Source: Pseudomonadota bacterium
GTDB taxonomy: Bacteria > Bdellovibrionota > Bacteriovoracia > Bacteriovoracales > Bacteriovoracaceae
Reading direction: 5' to 3'
DNA length: 64,000 nucleotides
NCBI GenBank assembly: GCA_027488375.1
Contig: JAIYBW010000001.1
Location: forward strand, 310,001 to 374,000
The notes beneath the pieces are model-generated. The model was not told the DNA's origin and made no database searches. It saw only the letters and a list, made by a program, of their open reading frames with translations. The position numbers were made by a program, and so were the translations under genes. Shown piece after piece: positions 15,232-23,455 of the stretch. Numbering within the stretch: position 1 is the stretch's first letter; every line of letters begins with the position of its first letter.

Positions 15232-16797
15232 ATGGCCGAATTAATAAATAGTTTTAAAGTTAGAAAGATTGATCTTTCCTTACACGTATTAGGTGTCACG
15301 CTTCTTATTGTCTCAATTTATACAATTTGGTCAACCTCATACGAGATAAAAGATTCGTCTCTTTCTTTTGGGAAAATTTCTGCATGCAAGGGAAGTTGTA
15401 AATATCGTACACCCGATGATTACTTTTGGTTAGATGCTAGGGCAAATCAGTCAGTTGTTGATAAATCCCTTGTTTTTACACCAGGTCAATCAAAAGCAAC
15501 TGTAATACTCAACTCTGGCTCTCAGCTCACACTTTACCCAAATTCCTTGGTCCAGATAACAAATACTCAAAAAGGTGCCACCATCGATATCATCGAAGGG
15601 AAAGTTAATTTTGAAAAAAGTCGAAATTCTAATGGCTCTGAAAAGATAACGATAAAGGGGCAAGATCTTAAGCTTGAACCTGGCCTGTTGAATTCAAATG
15701 AAATTGCAGCAGTTCCAGAACTTTTGAATGTTTCAACTCCAGAAGTGCTTCTTTTAGTTGATTCGGTGGTCAACTTAGACATTAATATTAAGAATGGACT
15801 CCCACCTTTTGAATTAACACTTCAAGAGCAAGGAAATGAGCAAAAGTTGAGTGTGAAAACTCAACTCACTTCTTTTAAATTAAAAAAACCAGGTCTTTAT
15901 TCTCTTAGAGTCAAAGATTCAGCGGGAGAGATCTCAACCAAATTAATTTCAGTTGAGGACCTTAGGATTCCTACCATTTCGTCTCCACGTGAAGGTGATA
16001 TAGTTTATGCTAAGAAATTTCAACTATTGGGCAGTTTTGATGCCGATTTTACAGAAATAAAAATTAACTCAAACGGGAAAGAAGTTTTTTTGGGTGATCT
16101 AAGTCGAATTCCTAAAAACTTAGAAAATGGTAAAACTTTTATACAGGCCAGAATCAAACGAGGGGGAAATTACAGTGAGTGGAGTAAACCTTTAAGTTTT
16201 GAAGTGGTTCAAACAATATTACCACAATTTTTTGGTGAGTCGGATGAAGTCTTTATTTCGAATGCAAATTTAAAATGGAAAAAAACTTTACCCGTCATTC
16301 ATAAACTTATAATTCGTGAATCAAATGGTCGAGATGTTGTAAACCTTACCACAAATTCAGATGCTCATTTGTTTCTAGCAGAAAAATCAGGTCTCTATCA
16401 ATGGACTGTGGAGCCATTGTTTAATGAATCGAACGAGCAGCCGGTTTGGCAAAATTTCACATTGATTAATCCAAAAGAGTTTCTTATCTCTCCATCTGAT
16501 AAGGCTGTCATTGTGAGTGAGGATATCGAAGAAAATGTTAATTTTTCATGGATTAATATTCCCAAATTTCAATTGAGTCTTTTCCTAGAAGTCAGAGGAA
16601 AAGAATTTAAGAAGAGGGTAAACGTTACTCAACTTAAAAATTACAATCTTGATCTGCCAGTCTTAAAAAATTATAAATGGAAAATAGTTTTTGATCATAA
16701 AGGTAGAGAAGTAGAGACTCCGGAGTCCTCTTTTTATCTAGATGCTCCACCTCCTGGTGAAGCCATTAAAAGCAACGAAATCATTATTAAAGATTAA
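15232..16797 (+). CDS. FecR-domain membrane-anchored periplasmic protein
   Basis: About 521 residues. A single membrane segment (about 18-35, LGVTLLIVSIYTIWS) leaves most of the protein outside the cytoplasm. Residues about 75-130 carry the FecR pattern (ATVILNSGSQLTLYPNS, then IDIIEGKVNFEKS). The remainder looks like repeated beta-sandwich segments, with recurring strand patterns such as LISPSDKAVI and IPTISSPREGDIV. FecR domains of this type are found in envelope signalling and cell-surface structures. The start is ATG 15232 (or TTG 15229); no ribosome binding site is evident. It overlaps the beta-barrel gene by 11 bp at the 3' ends. Confidence 0.78.
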   Translation: MAELINSFKVRKIDLSLHVLGVTLLIVSIYTIWSTSYEIKDSSLSFGKISACKGSCKYRTPDDYFWLDARANQSVVDKSLVFTPGQSKATVILNSGSQLTLYPNSLVQITNTQKGATIDIIEGKVNFEKSRNSNGSEKITIKGQDLKLEPGLLNSNEIAAVPELLNVSTPEVLLLVDSVVNLDINIKNGLPPFELTLQEQGNEQKLSVKTQLTSFKLKKPGLYSLRVKDSAGEISTKLISVEDLRIPTISSPREGDIVYAKKFQLLGSFDADFTEIKINSNGKEVFLGDLSRIPKNLENGKTFIQARIKRGGNYSEWSKPLSFEVVQTILPQFFGESDEVFISNANLKWKKTLPVIHKLIIRESNGRDVVNLTTNSDAHLFLAEKSGLYQWTVEPLFNESNEQPVWQNFTLINPKEFLISPSDKAVIVSEDIEENVNFSWINIPKFQLSLFLEVRGKEFKKRVNVTQLKNYNLDLPVLKNYKWKIVFDHKGREVETPESSFYLDAPPPGEAIKSNEIIIKD

Positions 16798-17716
16798 GTT
16801 TTAAATTTACGCCAATTGAAAGTAAGTTGGAGCTAATTGATCCCTGACTGTTGCCATTTTCATATTTCGAATATTCTGCCCATGGACCGACTGCTAGAGT
16901 TTCATTAAATTTATAGTGTAGAATCTGAGAAACGCTGTATCTATAATAGGTCAATGATAAACCAAGTAAACCATTTGTCGTAAAATTGAATTTGTTAAAA
17001 CTTTTTATATATTCCAAGCTTCCTAACGCATATGCCGATAAAGCTTGAATTTTTGGGTTCACATTGTCTTCTCCGGCTTGAAATCCTCCTTGAAGTTCAG
17101 CAGAATTGAAGGCCACTCCTGTATTCGCTTTAATTTCTGATGTTTTATTCGCGCCTAAAAATTGATAGTGAATTGAGACTTCACTAATATTTAGGTCTGC
17201 TTCTTTTGAGGTGCCTTGAAAACGTTCAAGTCCGATATAATATTTTGAGATTGATTTAAAATTTAAAATTGTTTTTATTCCTATTCCGCTTAGGCTTCCA
17301 TCTATTTTCTTTATCCCACTCAAATTATTTCCAAGATCGGCCTGGTATTGGCCTAGTGCAAAATATGGAGCAAAGATAAGACCGACTGTCGTTTCATCCT
17401 TAATGTTTTTTTCAACAGTTTCTTCAGGGACTTTTGTTTTTGAAATAATTTTTATAATACGAGGTTCTTGCCCTTGAATAATTCTTCCCCATATGTCTGT
17501 AAAAGATATTTGGATGGAGAATTCCCCGTCTAAGTCTTCTGGTAATTCAAATTTTCCAATCTTTGATTCAAATTTTAGGGTTTCGTTATTTTTTAAATTA
17601 GTTAAGGAGAGAAGATAGATTTTAGCTGCTTCTCTTTTTGGAACAATTACAGTTTTTGCCCAAAGCGATGTTAGGCTACATAGTCCAATAATAAGAAAAA
17701 CAAACTTAAGATTCAT
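16787..17716 (-). CDS. Secreted protein with C-terminal outer-membrane beta-barrel
   Basis: 309 residues with a signal peptide ending around SLWA. Residues 20-90 form a beta-rich N-terminal domain. From about residue 110 there are alternating amphipathic strands (TVGLIFAPYFALGQY, KYYIGLERFQG), ending in the barrel-type terminus GVNLKLNL. I do not recognise the family. The start codon overlaps the stop of the HD-domain gene by one base, so it is the last gene of the operon running down from the receiver gene at 19201. With the FecR-domain protein it could form the envelope part of the signalling island (inference). Confidence 0.7.
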   Translation of the reverse strand: MNLKFVFLIIGLCSLTSLWAKTVIVPKREAAKIYLLSLTNLKNNETLKFESKIGKFELPEDLDGEFSIQISFTDIWGRIIQGQEPRIIKIISKTKVPEETVEKNIKDETTVGLIFAPYFALGQYQADLGNNLSGIKKIDGSLSGIGIKTILNFKSISKYYIGLERFQGTSKEADLNISEVSIHYQFLGANKTSEIKANTGVAFNSAELQGGFQAGEDNVNPKIQALSAYALGSLEYIKSFNKFNFTTNGLLGLSLTYYRYSVSQILHYKFNETLAVGPWAEYSKYENGNSQGSISSNLLSIGVNLKLNL

Positions 17717-18804
17717 TAAATGATTATATCAAGCTTTTGAATGAGAGGGAGATTGTTTCTAAGGGAAGTGGTCTCAAAATCAGCAAAATTTATTTTTTTT
17801 AAAATATGAATCATATTCATATTCTCTGGATAAGTCGTATCGATTTGATCGGTTATGATGTGAGAGACAATAAAGATTAAGCTTTCAACTTCAAAGCTTT
17901 GGATGTCCTCACCAATAGGGAATCCTTTCCCTTTAGGTCTCTCATGATGCTTTGTCAGTGCCTGTTTTACCCATGAGGGGGTATCTCCTAAACCTGCTAT
18001 TAACTTGGCCGCATTTTCGCCATGGTAAAGGATAATTTTTGAAGCTTGCTGGTCATGATCAAATTTACCATCCTCTAATTTTGTGATGGCCTCAGTTTCA
18101 GTTTTTAGATTTTTATCTAATGAGAATTCAAGATCATGAAGGAGAGATGTTAAGGCCATGTAAACTGCATTTAATGGTGTAAAAAGATTAAATAAGTTTA
18201 ATAACCTTAAAGACGTTAAGGCGATCAAGTACGAGTGTGAAAGATAGTATGAGGATAAATCAAAATGTGATTCAATTTTTTTTAGTATCGTTGGATTCAA
18301 TTCACATATTTTTAAGGCCTGAACAATATAAATTCGATATTCATGGGAAATTTTTTCGTTAATCCTTGAGTATCTTTTTTTTGAAATGTTATCAAAATTA
18401 TAAAAGAGATCGTTGGCCGTATCAGATTGCGCAAAAGAGGCGTAAAGAATGTCATTTTGATTCGTGTTTTTTTTTGGTAAAGTCTTATCCCCGTTTTTTA
18501 TTTTTATTTTATTTAAAAGCTCTTCAATTTGATCGTTTACTTGAGATGAATTTTCGATTTCAACGATGTGATTTATTCCATCAAGTTCCAGTTTGTTTTT
18601 TAAATGAGTGACTAAGATTTTTTCTTTGATAAAAATCATGACATCGTAAGAAGGTCTATTTTTAACGATCAAGCGAAAGAAAGAATGATGTAAACACTCA
18701 TCCACATGACAATTGAGCTGATCTCTTAAAATTAAGGCAATATGAGATGAGATATTTTGGTCTTGAGAACAGATGAGTATATTAAAGTGACTAACGGCTA
18801 CCAT
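17716..18804 (-). CDS. HD-GYP-like phosphohydrolase with degenerate N-terminal receiver
   Basis: 362 residues. The first 110 resemble a receiver fold (FNILICSQDQNISSHIA) but lack a clear phospho-acceptor Asp. The C-terminal half has an HD-type domain: SLLHDLEF with the His-Asp pair, YHGENAAKLI, and HHERPKGKGFPIG, which matches the HD-GYP signature HHExxxGxGYP with Phe for Tyr. HD-GYP enzymes hydrolyse cyclic di-GMP. The Gly-Lys that usually follows the HD pair is replaced by Leu-Glu, so activity is uncertain. It overlaps the CheY-like gene by 14 bp and may be its output partner. Confidence 0.75.
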   Translation of the reverse strand: MVAVSHFNILICSQDQNISSHIALILRDQLNCHVDECLHHSFFRLIVKNRPSYDVMIFIKEKILVTHLKNKLELDGINHIVEIENSSQVNDQIEELLNKIKIKNGDKTLPKKNTNQNDILYASFAQSDTANDLFYNFDNISKKRYSRINEKISHEYRIYIVQALKICELNPTILKKIESHFDLSSYYLSHSYLIALTSLRLLNLFNLFTPLNAVYMALTSLLHDLEFSLDKNLKTETEAITKLEDGKFDHDQQASKIILYHGENAAKLIAGLGDTPSWVKQALTKHHERPKGKGFPIGEDIQSFEVESLIFIVSHIITDQIDTTYPENMNMIHILKKINFADFETTSLRNNLPLIQKLDIII

Positions 18805-19201
18805 GCTTAAGCCAGCAGGAATCTATTTTTTGACCAATGGATTTATCTTCCCAGGGTTTAATGAGATAGCTACTTACTCCAAAAGTGATTGCATTGAGTA
18901 TTTGATCTTTTGTATTAACACCAGAGAGCATCAGAAACGGGAGATGTACATATTTACTATTTGTCCTAATAAATTTGAGGAGTTCAATTCCGTCTTCACC
19001 GGGCATATCCAAATCTGAAATAATGAACTCAACTGGAGATTCTTGTTCTTTAATTGTGATAAGTTCTTTGGCACGAGAAACAGAATCAGCTTCAAAAACC
19101 TCACCATAAAAGCCTAGATTTGCTAATGAAACTTTCACGGCTTTTCTTATTGAAAAGAAATCATCCACAACGAGAAAATTAATTTGTTTAGGAGCAGCCA
19201 T
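18791..19201 (-). CDS. CheY-like single-domain response regulator
   Basis: 136 residues, a complete receiver domain and nothing else. It has the acidic pair in FLVVDDFFS, phospho-acceptor Asp in ISDLDMPGEDG, the switch Ser in LMLSGVN and the conserved Lys in LIKPW. All catalytic residues are present, so it should accept phosphate. Without an output domain it must act through a partner. The overlapping HD-GYP-like gene is the obvious candidate, and the CheA-like protein at 10785 is a possible upstream partner (inference). Confidence 0.9.
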   Translation of the reverse strand: MAAPKQINFLVVDDFFSIRKAVKVSLANLGFYGEVFEADSVSRAKELITIKEQESPVEFIISDLDMPGEDGIELLKFIRTNSKYVHLPFLMLSGVNTKDQILNAITFGVSSYLIKPWEDKSIGQKIDSCWLKHGSR

Positions 19202-19270
19202 TTGATGATTATAAAAGAATCCTCATAAATTTCATTTAAAATCTGATAAATGTTGAATAGTTGATCTTTT

Positions 19271-19672
19271 TCATCTTGAGTTTTCAGTGGCTTCAACGAA
19301 AAAGCCATGAGCATCAACTCTGAATGATTTCTTTGGTAATTCTTTGAATTTAAAATATTGAGCAGGTGTGACTTCTGAGACTTCGTACTCAGAGAAAGGC
19401 TTGATGTCATAAATAAAGCCTTTGCTGTCAACGGAGTAGAGTCTCAAAGGCTTATTGACGGTTTTAAAAGAAAGAAGATGAATCTGTCCATCTTTGTAAG
19501 TTGTAAGATTTGAAAGGAGTCCTTTTTTTAAGAGCTGATTCACTAAGAAAACTTCTTTTTCTTTACCACTGCTTTGAATAAAAACTCCGTCTTCTTTTTT
19601 TATTATTTTACCAAGAGCATTAAAGTTAAATTGAAATATCAGAATGGTTAAAAGAATAATCGATTTGTGCAC
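19271..19672 (-). CDS. Small secreted protein of unknown function
   Basis: 133 residues with an N-terminal signal peptide (KSIILLTILIFQFNFNALG). The mature part is Lys-rich and beta-like (LRLYSVDSKGFIYDIK). The start is a GTG at 19672 with a strong GAGGAGG ribosome binding site four to five bases before it. It lies 69 bp upstream of the CheY-like gene on the same strand and may share its transcript. I do not recognise a family. Confidence 0.72.
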   Translation of the reverse strand: MHKSIILLTILIFQFNFNALGKIIKKEDGVFIQSSGKEKEVFLVNQLLKKGLLSNLTTYKDGQIHLLSFKTVNKPLRLYSVDSKGFIYDIKPFSEYEVSEVTPAQYFKFKELPKKSFRVDAHGFFVEATENSR

Positions 19673-19748
19673 AATTCCTCCTCGGTTTTATCAGCAGAGA
19701 AATTAATGACATATCCTATGGGACTTGTAAGCTTAAGTGATTCTAAAA

Positions 19749-20309
19749 TTATCTTGTTATGATGGTGAATTCCAGCATGGGCATAATATGAGTGATTTTA
19801 TCACTGACAGAGCTTTCAGTTGAGTTTTGAATTTCCGTACTGAGTGAGAGTGATTGATAGTAAAGTCCGGCACCAAGACCAAAAATTTGAGATATTTTAA
19901 ATCGATAGCCAACGCCAAATGCCATACTTGAACCCGTTACATCTGAACTGGATCCCGTTTTATCTCTTTTGCCTTTAGCATAAGGATTCCACTCTGCAGT
20001 TAAAAATCCATTATAACTGTCACTAAAAAAATAAGTGAGTCGGGGACCCATTTCCGTCATGCTATAATTTTCATCATCTGAAACTTTGGTAAGAGAGGAT
20101 GACCAAGAGTTAATATTCCATCCGAAAAAAACAGTTTTTCTCGAATTAACAGAAGCTCCTAAGAGCACTTTATGAAAAGTTCTTTTTGTTTCATAATCAT
20201 CTGATGATGTATTATCAGTCTCGGATGAATAATTCAGTCCATACTGGAGAAGAAAATTGGCCTTTGCGAGTCCAGGTATGAGGAGGATAAATAGCAGAAT
20301 TATTTTCAT
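19749..20309 (-). CDS. Small outer-membrane beta-barrel protein
   Basis: 186 residues with a signal peptide ending at GLAKA. The mature protein has regularly alternating amphipathic strands with aromatic girdle residues (FLLQYGLNYSSE, AFGVGYRFKISQIFGLGAGLYYQ) and ends in a strand, as expected for an 8-stranded OmpA/OmpW-like barrel. Loops are Ser/Thr/Asp-rich. The specific role is unknown. It stands apart from its neighbours by short gaps. Confidence 0.75.
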   Translation of the reverse strand: MKIILLFILLIPGLAKANFLLQYGLNYSSETDNTSSDDYETKRTFHKVLLGASVNSRKTVFFGWNINSWSSSLTKVSDDENYSMTEMGPRLTYFFSDSYNGFLTAEWNPYAKGKRDKTGSSSDVTGSSMAFGVGYRFKISQIFGLGAGLYYQSLSLSTEIQNSTESSVSDKITHIMPMLEFTIITR

Positions 20310-20365
20310 GTGCTAGATGGTCTCAATCTCAGACAATCTAATCTAGAAGGAAAAATTATCCCAAT

Positions 20366-20761
20366 TTAGATAAGGATTTTAGCTAAGAGATAAAAATTGC
20401 ATCCCATGGCAAGAAAATAGCTCAGGCTTCGCCCTCGTACACTCCCTGCGATATAAAACGTCATGTGACCAAGTCTTCCCACCACATAAAGTGCTGAGGC
20501 CCAGGCCGTACCTAGATCAAATTTTTGATTTAACCCTAGTAAAAAGATCGCCACTACAAAACCAGGGTAATAATCCTTTAAATTATTGTACGCCCTTTCC
20601 GCCCGAGCTCCCCAGGGAACCATCTCCTTACCCGGGATGGGATCTCGATTTGTCCCCAGCCATGCTCCCCCAAAGGATTTCCATTTTCCAAGACTGGAAG
20701 GAAGCCATGCAACAAGAAAGAAAAAAGTCATGAGAGTAAGCATTTGATATTCAAAGGCCAT
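20366..20761 (-). CDS. MAPEG-family integral membrane protein
   Basis: 131 residues, about four membrane helices. R-A-E-R-A-Y-N-N-L-K-D-Y-Y-P-G-F matches the conserved MAPEG motif between helices 1 and 2 (membrane-associated eicosanoid/glutathione metabolism family), and the later LYVVGRLGHMTFYIAG segment fits too. Bacterial members are mostly uncharacterised. It is divergent from the porin gene across 100 bp. Confidence 0.87.
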   Translation of the reverse strand: MAFEYQMLTLMTFFFLVAWLPSSLGKWKSFGGAWLGTNRDPIPGKEMVPWGARAERAYNNLKDYYPGFVVAIFLLGLNQKFDLGTAWASALYVVGRLGHMTFYIAGSVRGRSLSYFLAMGCNFYLLAKILI

Positions 20762-20861
20762 GGGAGCTCCTGGGTTAACCTAACAAATTCCTAACAAACA
20801 ATTTAACTCTAAAAGGGTAAAGAGATCATAGACAAGTATTAGTTCGATTTAAAGGAGACTT

Positions 20862-22082
20862 ATGAAGTTATTAGTCCTTTTGTTTACTATCCTATTTGGT
20901 CTTAGTGCCTACGCTATAGAGAAGTCCACTTCACTAGGCGAGGTTCAAAAAGTTGTGAATGATACTCTCGCATCAAAATGGTATGAGAAAATTCAACTCA
21001 GAGGTTATGCCCACTTTCGCTATAATCGCCTTTTAGAATCAAACAGGGATTTTACAAATACAACAAACGACAAATCAATTGGTGATAAAAAAGGATTTTT
21101 CCTTCGTCGTGCCCGTCTAACTTTTTTTGGTGAAGTCAGTGATCGTGTTTATATTTATGTTCAACCAGACTTCGCTCAGGACGCTGGTGATCCTGGCCAG
21201 AATTATTTTCAAATCCGTGATGCCTATTTTGATTACGCTTTAACCTCTGATAAAGAATGGAGAGTCAGAACAGGTATTTCAAAAGTTCCATTTGGTTTTG
21301 ATAATCTTCAATCGAGTTCTAATCGTCCTGCCCTTGATCGTTCTGATGCGATTAATACTGCTGCTCCGAATGAGCGAGATACTGGTGTGTTTCTAATGTA
21401 TGCACCATCTGAAATAAGAAAAAGATTTAAAGATCTCACGTCTAATAATCTCAAGGGAACTGGAGATTATGGCCTATTTGCCGTAGGTGCTTATAATGGG
21501 CAAACTCTCAATAAGAGTGAAAAAAATAATGACCTTCACCGGATTGTTCGTTTGACCTATCCCTTTAAGCTTCAGAGTGGGCAATTTATTGAGGCTTCTG
21601 TGCAGGCCTATGAGGGAAATTATCAAACGTCTCAAGTGAAAGACGATTCAGATAATGTCGTTGTTCCAGTTAAAGATTTCTACGACCAACGTACGGCTGC
21701 CTCCCTCATTTATTACCCTCAGCCATTTGGCTTTCAGATGGAATACAACATCGGTCAAGGTCCAGACTATAATAAGACTTCTGGCAATGTTGAGAATCGA
21801 GAACTCAAAGGTGGATATGTTCAGGTGAATTATCAAACGATTCTTAATGAAGATCGCTACTTTCCTTATGTTCGTTATCAAGAATATGAAGGGGGAAGAA
21901 AGTTAGATAATGGAAACCATATGGAGACAAAGGAGCTAGAATTCGGGACAGAGTGGCAACCTAATAGTGCCCTTGAATTAACCGTTGCCTACGCCATATC
22001 AAATCGTAAAGTAGAGTCGGCGACATCGACGACAGATGAAACTGGTCAACTTCTCCGTCTCCAGGCCCAATTTAATTATTAA
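20862..22082 (+). CDS. Phosphate-selective porin O/P family outer-membrane protein
   Basis: 406 residues with signal peptide (ending SAYA), a short helical segment, then a beta-barrel. Family hallmarks include GFFLRRARLTFFGEVSDRVY, the periplasm-side DAYFDYAL and RVRTGISKVPFGFDN, and a final barrel strand LLRLQAQFNY. Porins of the OprO/OprP type pass phosphate and other anions, although many relatives have other substrates. A good AAAGGAG ribosome binding site precedes the ATG. A small secreted protein gene follows after a structured 56-base gap. Confidence 0.88.
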   Translation: MKLLVLLFTILFGLSAYAIEKSTSLGEVQKVVNDTLASKWYEKIQLRGYAHFRYNRLLESNRDFTNTTNDKSIGDKKGFFLRRARLTFFGEVSDRVYIYVQPDFAQDAGDPGQNYFQIRDAYFDYALTSDKEWRVRTGISKVPFGFDNLQSSSNRPALDRSDAINTAAPNERDTGVFLMYAPSEIRKRFKDLTSNNLKGTGDYGLFAVGAYNGQTLNKSEKNNDLHRIVRLTYPFKLQSGQFIEASVQAYEGNYQTSQVKDDSDNVVVPVKDFYDQRTAASLIYYPQPFGFQMEYNIGQGPDYNKTSGNVENRELKGGYVQVNYQTILNEDRYFPYVRYQEYEGGRKLDNGNHMETKELEFGTEWQPNSALELTVAYAISNRKVESATSTTDETGQLLRLQAQFNY

Positions 22083-22095
22083 TTAATAAAGTCGA

Positions 22096-22141
22096 CGAGG
22101 TCAGCCGATCTGGTTTTAAGTAACCAGGGAGGTTGACCTTG
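22096..22141 (+). promoter_or_regulatory. Nested hairpin enclosing the ribosome binding site and TTG start of the next gene
   Basis: The outer arms CGAGGTCA (22096-22103) and TGACCTTG (22134-22141) can pair, with one G-T wobble. The inner arms CTGGTT (22110-22115) and AACCAG (22122-22127) pair around a 6-base loop. The GGGAGG ribosome binding site (22127-22132) lies between the arms, and the TTG start (22139-22141) is inside the outer stem. This could reduce translation until opened. The proposal rests on base pairing only. Confidence 0.4.
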
Positions 22142-22378
22142 AAAACTTTTTTATTTTTTACTCTTTTTCTTTCTACTCAAGCATTTGCCATCGATTTTAA
22201 TAAAGTCACTGGTTCATTTGATATCGAATCTCAGAATTCAAAACAGGAAGATTTAACAAAATTAGCTTATGGTTCTTTTGAATCAAAGACTGAGCCAGGG
22301 CGAGTTCCTGCTAGTGAAAATAAAGTTGAAAATAAAGTCACTTCAGAAGTGAATGAGGTTTCAGGTTCTTTCGAATAA
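22139..22378 (+). CDS. Small secreted protein with GSF[DE] repeats
   Basis: 79 residues starting at TTG 22139, which has GGGAGG six bases upstream; an earlier TTG at 22133 sits too close to it. The signal peptide MKTFLFFTLFLSTQAFA is clear. The mature 60 residues are polar and carry the short motif G-S-F-[DE] three times (TGSFDIE, YGSFESK, SGSFE at the end). No Cys and no known family. It probably shares the porin transcript. Confidence 0.7.
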   Translation: MKTFLFFTLFLSTQAFAIDFNKVTGSFDIESQNSKQEDLTKLAYGSFESKTEPGRVPASENKVENKVTSEVNEVSGSFE

Positions 22379-22380
22379 GA

Positions 22381-23115
22381 TCACTGATTTTCTGGATGAA
22401 CACCATCACAACTCGGTACATTGATTGATTCTTCACCAGAAACTTCAATGTACTGAGGAATTCTTTTAAAGGCTCCTAAAATAACTTTTTTCTCTACGTT
22501 GTAGGGAGCAATTTCAATAAAGTATTCTCCTGTCAAACTATCGCCTCCATTAAAAGCTGTTGGAGCAAATTCTACTAATTGAGCTTTGTCCGAGTAATTC
22601 AAAGTTTGATCAAAAGAGAGTTCAAAAACAGTATTTTCATTTTTTATACTAAGATGAGAAATTCTTTTACGGTGATTAAAAGCAGGGCAGTTAGAAAAGC
22701 GAAAGCGCTCTGAAGGGTAGGCGGCAGAGTAGAAAACTTTTACTGCAGCACTGTTGGGAAAATTTTGGCCATGGCCCCTAAATACTTTTTTACTCCCGAG
22801 AGGAACATAAAGTGATCCTAGGTCTTGGGTTTTATTATTTTGATTCAAGATTAATCTTAAAACCCATGCATTCATTCCCTTTTGTTCATGAATTTTTTCA
22901 AAATCTTCAGGAGATATTTTGGGGAGAGTAATGATGAAGGTAAAACTTTGTGACACCTTTGCATCTTTCCATTTACCTACAGGCCAAGTGATTTCATCAA
23001 GATCAGAAAGGGGCATCTCAATATTTTTTAAAGAGGTACTCAATCCTTCTGATGAAAGATGGGCATACTTAGTACAGGATAATGTGATTAAAAAAGTCAG
23101 GAAAAATGCTTTCAT
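22381..23115 (-). CDS. Putative lipoprotein of unknown function
   Basis: 244 residues. The short signal peptide MKAFFLTFLITLSC ends in a lipobox-like Cys14. The mature part is beta-rich with three further Cys residues and no recognisable domain. Strand-like segments (SFTFIITLPKI, NAWVLRLILNQN) suggest a beta-sandwich. It ends two bases after the stop of the convergent small secreted gene and is divergent from the next lipoprotein gene. Confidence 0.7.
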   Translation of the reverse strand: MKAFFLTFLITLSCTKYAHLSSEGLSTSLKNIEMPLSDLDEITWPVGKWKDAKVSQSFTFIITLPKISPEDFEKIHEQKGMNAWVLRLILNQNNKTQDLGSLYVPLGSKKVFRGHGQNFPNSAAVKVFYSAAYPSERFRFSNCPAFNHRKRISHLSIKNENTVFELSFDQTLNYSDKAQLVEFAPTAFNGGDSLTGEYFIEIAPYNVEKKVILGAFKRIPQYIEVSGEESINVPSCDGVHPENQ

Positions 23116-23170
23116 GGCCCAAATCCTTAGCTAGAGTTAATATTATAAAACATTTTGAAGGAGCATGATG

Positions 23171-23455
23171 ATGAAAAAAATAATTTTTCTTTTATTGGCC
23201 GTAAGCTGTTCGAGTAACCGCCCTCAGCAACTGACTGAAAAGGCTAAAGAGCTGGAGATTTATCCTCAAAAGCCAAAAGACTGCCGAGTTGTGGGGAAAG
23301 TTGTTGGAGTTAATGAATCGGGCAGTGTAGAACTTGCGACGAACGATGCTCTTAATCAGGCTGCTGAATTAAAAGCTACTGGTCTATTTGTTAATCAAGA
23401 GATTCCTAATGGTCAGAAACGAAGCGTTCATGCCACGGCCTATGAATGTGACTAA
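23171..23455 (+). CDS. Small lipoprotein, DUF4156-like
   Basis: About 94 residues from the third of three tandem ATGs (23165, 23168, 23171); AAGGAG at 23158-23163 is best spaced for 23171. The signal peptide MKKIIFLLLAVSC ends in a lipobox Cys. The mature part CRVVGKVVGV, then ATNDALNQAAELKATGLF and a final ATAYEC, resembles the small DUF4156 lipoproteins, whose function is unknown. The end overlaps the convergent MerR-type gene by 4 bp. Confidence 0.7.
   Translation: MKKIIFLLLAVSCSSNRPQQLTEKAKELEIYPQKPKDCRVVGKVVGVNESGSVELATNDALNQAAELKATGLFVNQEIPNGQKRSVHATAYECD

Noticed and set aside
19147..19431. 94-residue minus-strand frame overlapping the small secreted gene and the CheY-like gene
   Set aside because: Both overlapped genes are well supported (signal peptide with strong ribosome binding site; complete receiver). 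This frame has no motif of its own.
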